From positions 1,950,001 through 2,014,000 of the forward strand of contig NZ_CP118734.1 in the NCBI RefSeq assembly GCF_032594935.1: a stretch of DNA of 64,000 nt, written 5' to 3'. The translations under genes and the position numbers were made by a program. This DNA is from Streptococcus sp. 29892 (GTDB lineage Bacteria; Bacillota; Bacilli; Lactobacillales; Streptococcaceae). The first letter of the stretch is position 1; each line of letters begins with the position of its first letter. The notes below the pieces were generated by a model that had not been told where the DNA came from, did no database searches, and was given only the letters and a program-made list of their open reading frames with translations. This document shows, piece by piece, positions 1 to 7,751 of this stretch.

Positions 1-168
1 AATCCCTGTCCGCCCTGATAAAGCTAAAAAAGTATCAATGGCAAAGGAATACAAGGGATAAATAACTAGAGCCAATAGTCCCTTACTCAGCAGTTGGTAT
101 TTAGTGAAAAGCCAGACGATCCGACCACGAAAGGCCCAGCTGGTTGAAACCTTCTTTCCTGTTTTCAT
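1..168 (-). CDS. N-terminal part of a membrane protein, cut by the window edge
   Basis: The first 56 codons read MKTGKKVSTSWAFRGRIVWL followed by a long hydrophobic stretch with the character of a membrane segment. The ATG at 168-166 is preceded by a strong GGAGGAG ribosome binding site at about 171-178. The gene runs off the left edge, so the family cannot be named. A short basic N-terminus before a membrane segment would suit many integral membrane proteins. It is separated from pepO by a structured non-coding repeat. Confidence 0.6.
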   Translation of the reverse strand, partial: MKTGKKVSTSWAFRGRIVWLFTKYQLLSKGLLALVIYPLYSFAIDTFLALSGRTGI

Positions 169-260
169 ATCTCCTCCGAAAAACATTTTTTGTTATTGTA
201 CCATAATTTATATTCTGTAACAATGCCGACTAGAGAGTGCTATTTCCCACAAGAAAAAGG

Positions 261-430
261 GAGTGGGAAAGAACTCGACTAGTCAAAAAAAGAGTTCGTC
301 TTCCCACCCCCGCACAGTTGATTAGGTCAGATTTGGAGTGTGAAACACGAACAAATCTGCCAATCAACCACTGCGCTGAGATGTTGACACGAACTCTAAG
401 AAGCGAAGCTGGACTTTATGCCCAGCTTCT
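261..430. repeat. Structured intergenic repeat-like element with four stem-loops
   Basis: This gene-free stretch between pepO and the left-edge gene is a chain of inverted repeats. GTGGGAAAGAACTC at 263-276 pairs with GAGTTC (292-297) and TTCCCAC (301-307). GTTGATT (317-323) pairs with AATCAAC (362-368), enclosing CAGATTTG (328-335) paired with CAAATCTG (352-359). GAAGCTGG (405-412) pairs with CCAGCTTC (422-429) and is followed by T-rich sequence on the + strand. The layout resembles an intergenic repeat I recall as common in S. suis; that part is memory. The last hairpin may end pepO or leftward transcription. A short + strand reading frame across it is not believed to be a gene. Confidence 0.55.
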
Positions 431-439
431 TTGTCTGTT

Positions 440-2332
440 TTACCAAATAATCACACGGTCTTCTTTTGCTCGCCACATGCCGTCGCCTTCTTGAACGCCA
501 AAGGTTTCATGGAATTCGTCGAAGTTTGGTAGCTGGATGTTGGTGCGTAGGTGACCTGGTGCATGAACATCCACACTAGCCAACATCTGCATGAACTCAG
601 GACGGGCCTTCATTCGCCAGATGCGAGCAAAGTTGGTGAAGAACTCTTCTGCGGAGAAGTCATCTTCTGACTTGGCTGCTTCTAAGGCTGCAGCAATCCC
701 ACCAAGATCGGCAATGTTTTCTGACACAGTCAACTTACCATTGATTTTGGCACCGTAAGAATCCTGACCTTCAAACTGGTCGATAACCTGCTGGGTACGA
801 GCTTCAAAAGCTGCATAGTCTTCCTCTGTCCACCAGTTATTAAGGCTACCATGCTCATCGAAGGAAGCACCGTTTGAGTCAAAGGCATGGGAAATCTCGT
901 GGGCAATAACCGCACCGATACCGCCGTAGTTAGCTGATGAAGACTGCTCCAGCGAGTAGAAAGGCGCCTGCAAAATCGCCGCCGGGAAGACAATCAAGTT
1001 CTTCTGTGGGTTGTAGTAGGCATTGACCATGTGAGCTGGCATGCCCCATTCCTTCATGTCCACAGGCTTGTTCCACTTGCTCCAACCATGAGCAATGTCA
1101 ATCTTGTTTAGTTCGATAGCATTTTCCACCAAGGACTTGCCTGGGTCAACAAGCTTCTTGTAATAACGCTCTGGCAAGGCTTCTGGATAGCCTATGTAAG
1201 GCTTGATAACATTGAGTTTGACAATGGCCTTGTCACGCGTTTCCTGAGCCAACCAGTCAGCCGTTTCCAAACGAGATTTGTAGACCTCAATCATCTTGGC
1301 AACCTTTGCTTCCACATCCGCCTTAGCCTCTGGTGAGAATTTCTCCCCAGCATACCAAAGACCGAGGGCCTGGTTAAAGTAGCCTTGAGCTAGATTGTAG
1401 GCTGCTTTTTCTTGGTTTTGAGCCTGCGGCGTACCAGAAAGGGCACGGCTGTAGGCTCCTGCTAGAATACGGATTTCATCCGACAGGAAGGCTGTATAGG
1501 CGCCAGCTGCTTTCAAAATCAAGGTCGCCTTCAAAAGCTCCCAATTATCCGTACTGTAAATGTCCTTGGCAGCCTGCCAGAAACGTTCCTCAGGCACGAT
1601 AATCTTGTCTGGCGTTTGACCTAAAATCGCTGTGAAGAAATCATCCAAAGGCAATTCTGGTGCCAAGGCAGTAAAATCTGCCCACTCGTACGGATGATAG
1701 AGTTTGGCGTACTCAGAACCTTCTTCATTTGACAGAACATACTTGGCAATCGTGGCATCTAGTTCCAAACGTTTATCCAAGAGGTCCTTGATTTCCTCAT
1801 CGCTGAAACCAAACTTAGGTAGGAGGGCTTCTTGGCTTTCACGCCAGATTTTGAGCAATTCTGCTCCTTTTTCATGCCCTTCCTCATAGTAAGTTGTATC
1901 TGGCAGGATAATGCCTAGAGAATCTGCCCAGAGGACATTGGTGGTCGCATCCATAAAGTCAGGTGCTACGCCAAATGGCATCAGGTTTGGCTTACCTGCC
2001 AACTCGTATTCCGCCAATTTGCTGGTAAATTCTTCGAAAGAGTTGAGTGCCTTGTACTCTGCAATCAAAGCCTGGGCAGGCTCTGCTCCCAAACGGTCAC
2101 GGGTTTCATAGTCAGCCACTTGCTTGTGGAAGGCTACAAAGTTTTGCAAAACGCTATCTTCTGGGACATTTTCTCCCGCCAACCATGCGTTTGTCGTGTC
2201 AATCATGAGTTTTTCAATATCATCCGCCAGGTCTGAAAAACCACCAGTTCTCGGCTTATCATCTGGAATGACGGCTGTTTTTGCCCATTCACCATTGACG
2301 TATTCGTAAAAATCATCTTGTAAACGTGTCAT
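440..2332 (-). CDS. pepO: Neutral endopeptidase PepO (M13 zinc metallopeptidase)
   Basis: A 630-residue M13 (neprilysin/PepO) zinc endopeptidase that cleaves small peptides; streptococcal PepO acts in the cytoplasm and has been reported at the surface. The zinc motif HEISH lies near residue 478 and the third ligand motif ENIADLGG follows about 60 residues later. The upstream NAYYNP segment is also typical of the family. Length is normal and there is no signal peptide. The start has a good RBS (AAAGGAG). It lies 69 bp downstream of troD on the same strand, the arrangement also seen for psaBCA-pepO in pneumococcus, so read-through from the metal-transport operon is likely. Confidence 0.95.
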   Translation of the reverse strand: MTRLQDDFYEYVNGEWAKTAVIPDDKPRTGGFSDLADDIEKLMIDTTNAWLAGENVPEDSVLQNFVAFHKQVADYETRDRLGAEPAQALIAEYKALNSFEEFTSKLAEYELAGKPNLMPFGVAPDFMDATTNVLWADSLGIILPDTTYYEEGHEKGAELLKIWRESQEALLPKFGFSDEEIKDLLDKRLELDATIAKYVLSNEEGSEYAKLYHPYEWADFTALAPELPLDDFFTAILGQTPDKIIVPEERFWQAAKDIYSTDNWELLKATLILKAAGAYTAFLSDEIRILAGAYSRALSGTPQAQNQEKAAYNLAQGYFNQALGLWYAGEKFSPEAKADVEAKVAKMIEVYKSRLETADWLAQETRDKAIVKLNVIKPYIGYPEALPERYYKKLVDPGKSLVENAIELNKIDIAHGWSKWNKPVDMKEWGMPAHMVNAYYNPQKNLIVFPAAILQAPFYSLEQSSSANYGGIGAVIAHEISHAFDSNGASFDEHGSLNNWWTEEDYAAFEARTQQVIDQFEGQDSYGAKINGKLTVSENIADLGGIAAALEAAKSEDDFSAEEFFTNFARIWRMKARPEFMQMLASVDVHAPGHLRTNIQLPNFDEFHETFGVQEGDGMWRAKEDRVIIW

Positions 2333-2401
2333 TATTTTCTCCTTTGCTTGTGTGATTACTTACTATAATAACAAAAAAGTCTGACAATTTCATTTGCCAA
2401 A

Positions 2402-3235
2402 CTAGGTTTTTAGGGCATTTTTTAGGAAAAAGCTGACGCAGACTGTCAGAAGACCCATGACCGAACAGGTGCCAGACATGGTCAGGTCAAGCCAACTGGC
2501 AAGCCCAAAGCCTAGAACAATCATCAGAATGGCGCAGCATTGCCCCAAAACTAAAAACTGACAGAAATGCTTCGACCAAGGTAAGGCTGCCATACTGGGT
2601 GCTAGTAAGAAAACAATGACCGCCATAGAGCCGACCGCTTCAAAGGACGAGACCGTTGTCAAGGAAACCAGAAAAATCAATCCCAACTCCAGCCTTTTGG
2701 TGGCAATCCCTTGGAGTTTAGCCTGCTCCTTGTCCAAGAGATAGAGGGTCAGAGCTTGAAACTTAAAGGAAAAGAAGACCAGCAAGACCAGTAAGAGCCC
2801 GACAGACTTGACCAAGGCCAAGGGTAGCGATAGCCCTAAAAAATCCAGCCTGTTAAGAGGGGCAAAGAGCACCTCGCCCATCAGGACCATATCCAAGTCC
2901 AGATGGACATTACGGGCAAAGAGGGAGATGAGAATAACAGCTAGGGCAAAGAAAAAGGTAAAGAGCAGGCCCGTCGCCGCATCCTGAGCCAACTTGCGAG
3001 TGTGTAGTCCCTCAATCGCTAGAACTGTCAGTAGACCAAAAACCGCCGCCCCAAACAGTAGCAGGGGGGAATCTAGGCTGTGACTGACAAAGAAGCCCAG
3101 TACTATCCCCAACAGAACCGAGTGGGACAAGGCATCTGCCAGCATGGCCTGATTGCGCACCACCAAGACAGACCCAATCAAGCCACAAGAAGAACCAACA
3201 GCCAGTAAAATCAATAAGACCTCAAGCACCTGCAT
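2402..3235 (-). CDS. troD: Metal ABC transporter permease TroD
   Basis: A 277-residue very hydrophobic protein of the ABC-3 permease family (Mn/Zn/Fe import), with about eight membrane segments. The family segment with GLIGSVLVVRNQAMLADALS near the N-terminus is clear, as is a conserved VSLTTVSSFEAVGSMAV segment around residue 200. It overlaps the upstream permease gene by 14 bp, showing translational coupling. Two different permease genes in a row are characteristic of tro-type (TroCD) rather than psa-type systems, which have one. With TroA, TroB and TroC it should form the manganese importer. The gene name rests on this layout. Confidence 0.85.
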   Translation of the reverse strand: MQVLEVLLILLAVGSSCGLIGSVLVVRNQAMLADALSHSVLLGIVLGFFVSHSLDSPLLLFGAAVFGLLTVLAIEGLHTRKLAQDAATGLLFTFFFALAVILISLFARNVHLDLDMVLMGEVLFAPLNRLDFLGLSLPLALVKSVGLLLVLLVFFSFKFQALTLYLLDKEQAKLQGIATKRLELGLIFLVSLTTVSSFEAVGSMAVIVFLLAPSMAALPWSKHFCQFLVLGQCCAILMIVLGFGLASWLDLTMSGTCSVMGLLTVCVSFFLKNALKT

Positions 3236-4082
3236 TCTCCTTTCTGATATAGGTCACATAAGCAAAAGCCACTAAAGAGGACAAACTCAAGCAAACAATA
3301 ATAGCCGGTCCAGTCGATAAACCTGTCACCACCGAACTCACATAACTTCCAAGTAGGGCTGAAAATCCAGCAATTCCTGCTGCTAATGCCAAGGTCTGGC
3401 CATAGGACTTTCCTAGAAGCAAGCCAAAGACAGCCGGTGCTATCAAGAAACTACTCATCAGGATAGCCCCAACCACCTTCAAGCCAACCGTAATCAAACT
3501 CATCATCAGAAACAGGGTCATACGGTCAATCTTTTCCACAGGAATACCCACTAGCTTGGCAAACTGTTTATCAAACAGATAAAGCTTAAGTGACTGGTAA
3601 TGCCAGCCAAATAGGAACAAGGCTAGCACGGCTACTAGGCAAATCAATACAACATCATCCAGTTGCATAAAGGCAGCCTGACCAAAAACATAGTTTTCCA
3701 AGCCTGCCTGGGCAGCTCCTTGAAAGGCCTCATTGCCCTGAACATACTGCTTGAGAACCAAGCCCAGTCCAAAAAAAGCTGCCGAAACCAAGGCCAAGGC
3801 ATTGACACGACTGGTCCGCCCTCCTCGACAGAGCCAGCTGACCAGACCATAGGACAGGTAACCCGAAGCCACCGCTCCAATCAAGAGGAGCAGGGGCTGG
3901 CGTGATTGAAAGACCATATAGGACAGGATGATACCTGGATAGGCCGCATGCCCCAAGCTATCCCCGATTAAACTCTGTCTGGTCAAGACGCTAATGGTCC
4001 CGATTTGACTAGCCGCCAAGGCTAAAACAAGGGTTCCCAGAGCTACCGTCCAAAAAGAATAGTCCTGCAAGAGATCAAGCAT
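3222..4082 (-). CDS. troC: Metal ABC transporter permease TroC
   Basis: A 286-residue ABC-3 family permease with about eight predicted membrane helices and the family motif RQSLIGDSLGHAAYPGI near residue 35. It starts 8 bp inside the end of the ATPase gene and ends 14 bp inside the next permease gene, so the three are translationally coupled. It should pair with TroD to form the membrane channel through which Mn (possibly also Fe or Zn) enters the cell. No damage is seen. Confidence 0.85.
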   Translation of the reverse strand: MLDLLQDYSFWTVALGTLVLALAASQIGTISVLTRQSLIGDSLGHAAYPGIILSYMVFQSRQPLLLLIGAVASGYLSYGLVSWLCRGGRTSRVNALALVSAAFFGLGLVLKQYVQGNEAFQGAAQAGLENYVFGQAAFMQLDDVVLICLVAVLALFLFGWHYQSLKLYLFDKQFAKLVGIPVEKIDRMTLFLMMSLITVGLKVVGAILMSSFLIAPAVFGLLLGKSYGQTLALAAGIAGFSALLGSYVSSVVTGLSTGPAIIVCLSLSSLVAFAYVTYIRKENAGA

Positions 4083-4839
4083 GACCGAGCCCCTCCTTTA
4101 GAAACAAGGCTGGTTCCTGACCAAAGGCAGCTTGATAGGCTTGCAGCAAATCCACCTGATCCATAGCCCCCTCTGCCACCAAACGACCATTGAGCCAGAG
4201 GACATAATCAAAATACTTTTCCAAGGTCAAAAGGTCATGGTGGATAACCAGGGAGGTCTTGCCTTCTTGCTGGAACTTCTTCAAACAGTCCATGATGACT
4301 TGCTCTGTCACCTGATCAATCCCAGCCAAAGGCTCATCCATCATGTAGATTTCAGCTTCCTGGGCCAAGGCCCTAGCTAGAAAGACTCGTTGCCGCTGAC
4401 CTCCAGATAGCTGGTCAATCTGTCGATTGCGTAAATCACTGATTTTCATCTCTTCCAGAGCCTGCTCTGCCTTTTCCTTATCTAAGGAACTTGGTCGACG
4501 GAAGAAACCACTGGTATGGGCAAACCGCCCCATCAGGACAATATCAAGAACCCTTGCAGGAAACTGCCAGTTGACCTGGCTGGCTTGGGGAATATAGGCA
4601 ACATTTTTTTGAATAACTTGGTCCAGTTTCTCTGACTGACCTAGTAGCGAAACCTTGCCACTTACCCCCTTCTCCAATCCCAAAATCGCCTTAAACAAGC
4701 TCGATTTCCCTGCACCATTTGGTCCGACCAGGGCTGCACGACAACCCTTGGGCAGCTGAAAACTGACCCGATCTAGAGCCTTGACCTGTCCTGCACCATA
4801 GTGCAAGGACAAGTCTTCAACTCTCAGTATTTCTTCCAT
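4075..4839 (-). CDS. troB: Metal ABC transporter ATP-binding protein TroB
   Basis: A 254-residue ABC ATPase. Walker A is GPNGAGKSS near residue 40, the signature LSGGQRQRV lies near residue 143 and Walker B with MMDEPLAGID follows. The H-loop region reads LVIHHDLLTLEKYFD. Length is normal for metal ABC-3 transporters. It sits 14 bp downstream of the binding protein gene and overlaps the first permease gene by 8 bp. It powers manganese-type metal import. Confidence 0.9.
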   Translation of the reverse strand: MEEILRVEDLSLHYGAGQVKALDRVSFQLPKGCRAALVGPNGAGKSSLFKAILGLEKGVSGKVSLLGQSEKLDQVIQKNVAYIPQASQVNWQFPARVLDIVLMGRFAHTSGFFRRPSSLDKEKAEQALEEMKISDLRNRQIDQLSGGQRQRVFLARALAQEAEIYMMDEPLAGIDQVTEQVIMDCLKKFQQEGKTSLVIHHDLLTLEKYFDYVLWLNGRLVAEGAMDQVDLLQAYQAAFGQEPALFLKEGLGHA

Positions 4840-4853
4840 TCTTCCAACCTTTC

Positions 4854-5777
4854 TTACTGCAAATGCTCCACAATTAACTGGACATTGTGCTTGTACATAT
4901 CGATAAATGTCGCTCCCTCTTCCCCTTCTGGTGCTAGGGAATCTGAGAATAGCTCCTTGCCTTCACCGCTTACAATCGCTACTTGACCACCCTTGGCCTT
5001 GACAGCTTCCTGCAATTTTTCCATGCGTTCTGGACTGGTTGTTGACTCGGTAAAGATGGCCTTGATACCATGTTCTAAAATCATATTGACCGTTTCAATC
5101 ATATCGCTGTTGGCAACTTCAGACTCGGTACTAATGCCCTGCGGTGCATAGAGAGTAAAGTCATAGCTGGCTGCGAAGTAGTTAAAGGCATCATGTGGGG
5201 TTACCAGGTAACGGCTCTCAGCAGGCAGGACACTCAGCTCTTTTTCAATCCAAGTATGCAAGTCATCCAACTGAGCTAGGTAATTTTCCGTATTTTTCTG
5301 AATCAGCTCTGCTTTTTCCGGAAGAAGTTTTTGCAACTCCTCAGAAGCTACCGCTACCGCTGATTTATAGAGAGGAATAGAAAACCAGAAGTGAGGGTCC
5401 ACAATCTGCTGACCATCCTCATCCATGGTAGTCAAATCCGACTGGGCAAAGTTCTTAGACACTGCTACCCCTGTCTTTTCCAAGGCTTCCACCATCTTGC
5501 CCTCAAAGTGCAAACCATGGTAGAGGACCAAATCTGCCTTCTGCAACTTGGACAGGTCGCTGGCTTTGGCAACATAGAGGTGCGGGTCTTCCCCTGCTGG
5601 AATTAGTAGATCTCGCTCCACCTCATCTCCTGCCAGCTGGTAGACCATGTCATTGAGGAAAGAGGTCGTGACCGCCACTCGCGGCTTGCTGGAAGCCTCT
5701 GGGCTTTGCGTTGAACGACAGGCTCCTAGTCCGATAAGGGACAATAGCAGAGCCAAACTAAGAATTAGTTTTTTCAT
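4854..5777 (-). CDS. troA: Metal-binding lipoprotein TroA
   Basis: A 307-residue lipoprotein of the cluster A-I (TroA/PsaA/ZnuA) family that captures Mn or Zn outside the membrane. The N-terminus is a lipoprotein signal with lipobox LGAC at about residue 19. Typical metal-ligand stretches are PAGEDPHLY, VDPHFWFSI, TPHDAFNYFA and a late acidic stretch. First gene of the tro operon; its promoter (5825-5853) and a DtxR-type operator (5801-5814) lie just upstream, so repression by the divergent regulator when metal is plentiful is expected. The central histidine-rich loop of zinc-specific proteins is absent, favouring manganese. Confidence 0.9.
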   Translation of the reverse strand: MKKLILSLALLLSLIGLGACRSTQSPEASSKPRVAVTTSFLNDMVYQLAGDEVERDLLIPAGEDPHLYVAKASDLSKLQKADLVLYHGLHFEGKMVEALEKTGVAVSKNFAQSDLTTMDEDGQQIVDPHFWFSIPLYKSAVAVASEELQKLLPEKAELIQKNTENYLAQLDDLHTWIEKELSVLPAESRYLVTPHDAFNYFAASYDFTLYAPQGISTESEVANSDMIETVNMILEHGIKAIFTESTTSPERMEKLQEAVKAKGGQVAIVSGEGKELFSDSLAPEGEEGATFIDMYKHNVQLIVEHLQ

Positions 5778-5800
5778 GATAGGGTCTCCTTTGTATTTTG

Positions 5801-5814
5801 TTAGGTATACTTAA
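5801..5814. promoter_or_regulatory. Candidate operator of the DtxR-type metal regulator
   Basis: TTAGGTATACTTAA is a near-perfect palindrome (12 of 14 positions match their reverse complement) with the TTAGG...TAA shape of DtxR/MntR-family boxes. It lies between the troA -10 and the troA start, where a bound repressor would block transcription. Direct sequence observation; assignment to the adjacent regulator is inference. Confidence 0.6.
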
Positions 5815-5824
5815 TTTTAGTTTT

Positions 5825-5853
5825 AATATATATTAAAAAATTCTTTCTGTCAA
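5825..5853 (-). promoter_or_regulatory. troA operon promoter
   Basis: On the minus strand a perfect -35 TTGACA (5853-5848) is separated by exactly 17 bp from -10 TATATT (5830-5825). Transcription should start near 5818, just before or in the operator at 5801-5814. Confidence 0.75.
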
Positions 5854-5870
5854 TGATTTTTATAAAATTT

Positions 5871-5879
5871 TGGTATAAT
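5871..5879 (+). promoter_or_regulatory. Extended -10 promoter of the DtxR-type regulator gene
   Basis: TGGTATAAT is an extended -10 element (TG-N-TATAAT) 26 bp before the regulator ATG. No good -35 is present at the right distance, as is common for extended -10 promoters in streptococci. It lies back to back with the troA promoter. Confidence 0.6.
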
Positions 5880-5904
5880 GTTCTTGATTAGAAAGTGAGA
5901 GAAT

Positions 5905-6564
5905 ATGACACCAAACAAAGAAGACTACCTGAAAGTCATTTACGAACTAGGGCAGACAGAACAGAAAATCACCAATAAGCAGATTGCTGAAAAGATGAAT
6001 TTTTCCGCCCCAGCCGTTTCCGAAATGCTGAAAAAAATGGTCACGGAAGAGTTGATTGAAAAAGATAAATCAGCAGGTTACCTCCTCAGCCAAGCTGCCT
6101 TGGAAATGGTAGCCAACCTCTACCGCAAGCACCGCCTGATAGAAGTCTTTTTAGTTGAACAGCTGGGCTATTCCCCTGAACAAGTCCATGAAGAAGCTGA
6201 AATTTTAGAACACACCGTTTCAGACCATTTCATCAACCGACTAGATAAACTCTTGGGTTATCCCCCAACCTGCCCACACGGTGGTAGCATTCCTAAAGAA
6301 AATCAGTTGCTTGTAGAACGCTACCAGACCCGGCTGTCCCAACTGACCGAAACTGGCAGCTACCAACTGGTTCGTATCCATGACTTCTACCAGCTTCTCC
6401 AATACCTGGAACAACATGAGTTAACTGTTGGCGATCAACTACTTGTGACAGCCTTCGACCAGTTTGCCCAGACCATTACCATCCAGTACAAGGACAAAGA
6501 ACTGGCCATACCTGTAATCATCGCCCAAGAATTATTCGTAGAAAAGACTAATCGCCCAGCCTAA
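5905..6564 (+). CDS. troR: DtxR/MntR-family metal-dependent transcriptional regulator TroR
   Basis: A 219-residue DtxR-family repressor. The N-terminal winged helix runs over residues 1-70 (MTPNKEDYLKVIYEL..., recognition region FSAPAVSEMLKKM). The metal-binding and dimerisation region follows with LEHTVSDHFINRLDKLLGYP and CPHGG. The C-terminal part is a small FeoA/SH3-like domain, giving the longer MtsR/ScaR/SloR form. It is divergent from troABCD, with an operator-like palindrome in the shared 127-bp spacer. Expected role: sensing Mn/Fe and repressing troABCD. Confidence 0.9.
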   Translation: MTPNKEDYLKVIYELGQTEQKITNKQIAEKMNFSAPAVSEMLKKMVTEELIEKDKSAGYLLSQAALEMVANLYRKHRLIEVFLVEQLGYSPEQVHEEAEILEHTVSDHFINRLDKLLGYPPTCPHGGSIPKENQLLVERYQTRLSQLTETGSYQLVRIHDFYQLLQYLEQHELTVGDQLLVTAFDQFAQTITIQYKDKELAIPVIIAQELFVEKTNRPA

Positions 6565-6577
6565 ACAAGCTGAGCGA

Positions 6578-6851
6578 TTATTTTTTCTTCATGTTACGGA
6601 AAATGGATCTGGTTGCAAAAAATAGTTGCCCTAGGATATATACCAAACCCAAAAAAGAACCTAAATAAAAACAACCCAAGAGAAAGAAGGGGTTATAGGT
6701 CAAGGGCTGGATGACAAACATGAACACGAGCACCAGGCCCCACCGCATGCCCCAGGTCATCTTTCTCTGAATCAACCATTCCCCAATCTTCTCTGGTTGA
6801 ACTTCTGGTTTCCAGATATTCTTGATTGTGGTCTTGAAAAAATTTTCTCAT
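6578..6851 (-). pseudogene. Frameshifted small membrane protein gene
   Basis: A 65-codon open frame (6578-6775) would need a TTG start without an RBS. The upstream frame extends it naturally: ATG at 6851-6849 has a good RBS (GGGGAG), and the frames join if one T is removed from the A4T6 run (6837-6846 on the + strand). The restored protein would be about 90 residues, starting MRKFFKTTIKNIWKPEVQPE and ending in a two-helix hydrophobic domain with a basic tail. Family unknown. The shift may be real inactivation, slippage-based switching or a sequencing error. Confidence 0.55.
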
Positions 6852-6942
6852 ATTTCTGCTCCCCTCATCCTATCTTCAAAACATACACTAACACTTTGTG
6901 ACAAGATTATTATAGCACATTGTTTTCAAATAATAGTCGAAT

Positions 6943-7033
6943 GAAGGGCTTTCAGACAAGGAACTGAGGCGCAGGCTGTACTAGAGTACGGCAAGTCGAA
7001 AGTGACGATGCATCAAAGCTAATTCAAATGACT
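6943..7033. repeat. Intergenic repeat, copy 1
   Basis: AGGCTGTACTAGAGTACGGC at 6973-6992 matches AGGCTGTACTGAAGTACGGC at 14441-14460 except for three central bases, and each contains a GTACT/AGTAC inverted pair. Flanks are also related: both begin with a GACAAGGAACTG- or GGCAACGAGCTG-like block and end near AAATGAC. Both sit just 3' of genes. Function unknown. Confidence 0.6.
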
Positions 7034-7047
7034 AAACCAACACTGTC

Positions 7048-7073
7048 GAAAAAACCAGCCTACTCGGGCTGGT
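7048..7073 (-). terminator. Rho-independent terminator overlapping a gene end
   Basis: On the minus strand CCAGCCC-GAGTA-GGCTGG is followed by TTTTTTC. The stem overlaps the last codons and the TAG stop of the gene at 7060-7245. Confidence 0.75.
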
Positions 7074-7245
7074 CTTCTTGTAGCCGCTCTTTGAGGCGAC
7101 GACGGTATAAAATCTGCGAGGGAATGAAGTAAAGAAAGCTTGCTAGAATAATCCAGCGTTTATCTAAATCGCTAAGATAGATGGCTACTATCAAAACAAA
7201 GGCGAGAATTAAATAAAAGAAATGATTGGTCAATAACTTTTTCAT
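7060..7245 (-). CDS. Small two-helix membrane protein of unknown function
   Basis: A 61-residue protein with two hydrophobic helices (about residues 8-26 and 31-46), then a basic and acidic tail RRRLKERLQEDQPE. The start ATG has a GGAGGTG RBS. It follows dtd on the same strand by 61 bp and ends in its own terminator, so it is probably the last gene of the rel-dtd unit. I do not recognise the family. Confidence 0.6.
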   Translation of the reverse strand: MKKLLTNHFFYLILAFVLIVAIYLSDLDKRWIILASFLYFIPSQILYRRRLKERLQEDQPE

Positions 7246-7306
7246 TGGGCACCTCCACAGTTTCTTGATATTAGTATACCAAATTTACATATAGATATAT
7301 AGAGGT

Positions 7307-7750
7307 CTAGCGATTTTTCGTATCCAAAACAATGGTCACCGGCCCATCATTGACCAGACTGACCGCCATATCCGCCCCAAAAACGCCCACTTCAACCGGC
7401 ACAAAGGCTGACAGGGATTGGTTAAAAGCATCGTAGAGTTGGCTGGCTAGGGCAGGAGCTGCTGCTCCTGTAAAGGCAGGGCGATTGCCTTTTTTGGTGT
7501 CTGCAAAAAGGGTAAATTGGGAAATGGATAAAATCTTGCCCGCCACATCTTGAACAGACTTGTTCATCTTGCCTGCTTCATCTGAAAATATCCGCATATT
7601 GACGATTTTTCGAACAGCATAGTCCAGGTCTTCCTGGCTGTCATCTGGTCCCACACCGACTAGAAGCAAAAGCCCCTGATCAATTTGCCCATGGATACTT
7701 CCGTCGATGGTCACACTGGCCTGTGATACACGTTGTAATACAATTTTCAT
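7307..7750 (-). CDS. dtd: D-aminoacyl-tRNA deacylase
   Basis: A 147-residue cytoplasmic enzyme that hydrolyses D-amino acids (and glycine mischarged on tRNA-Ala) from tRNA. Family motifs are visible: [13 protein letters not shown] at the N-terminus, the active-site segment [15 protein letters not shown] and the C-terminal NDGPVTI with its Gly-cisPro-type element. Length is normal. It starts one base after the rel stop codon, a coupling found in many Firmicutes. Confidence 0.95.
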   Translation of the reverse strand: MKIVLQRVSQASVTIDGSIHGQIDQGLLLLVGVGPDDSQEDLDYAVRKIVNMRIFSDEAGKMNKSVQDVAGKILSISQFTLFADTKKGNRPAFTGAAAPALASQLYDAFNQSLSAFVPVEVGVFGADMAVSLVNDGPVTIVLDTKNR

Positions 7751-7751
7751 C

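Noticed and set aside
237-494. 85-residue + strand reading frame between the left-edge gene and pepO
   Set aside because: It runs through the structured repeat and into the 3' end of pepO, has no membrane or domain features and no good RBS.
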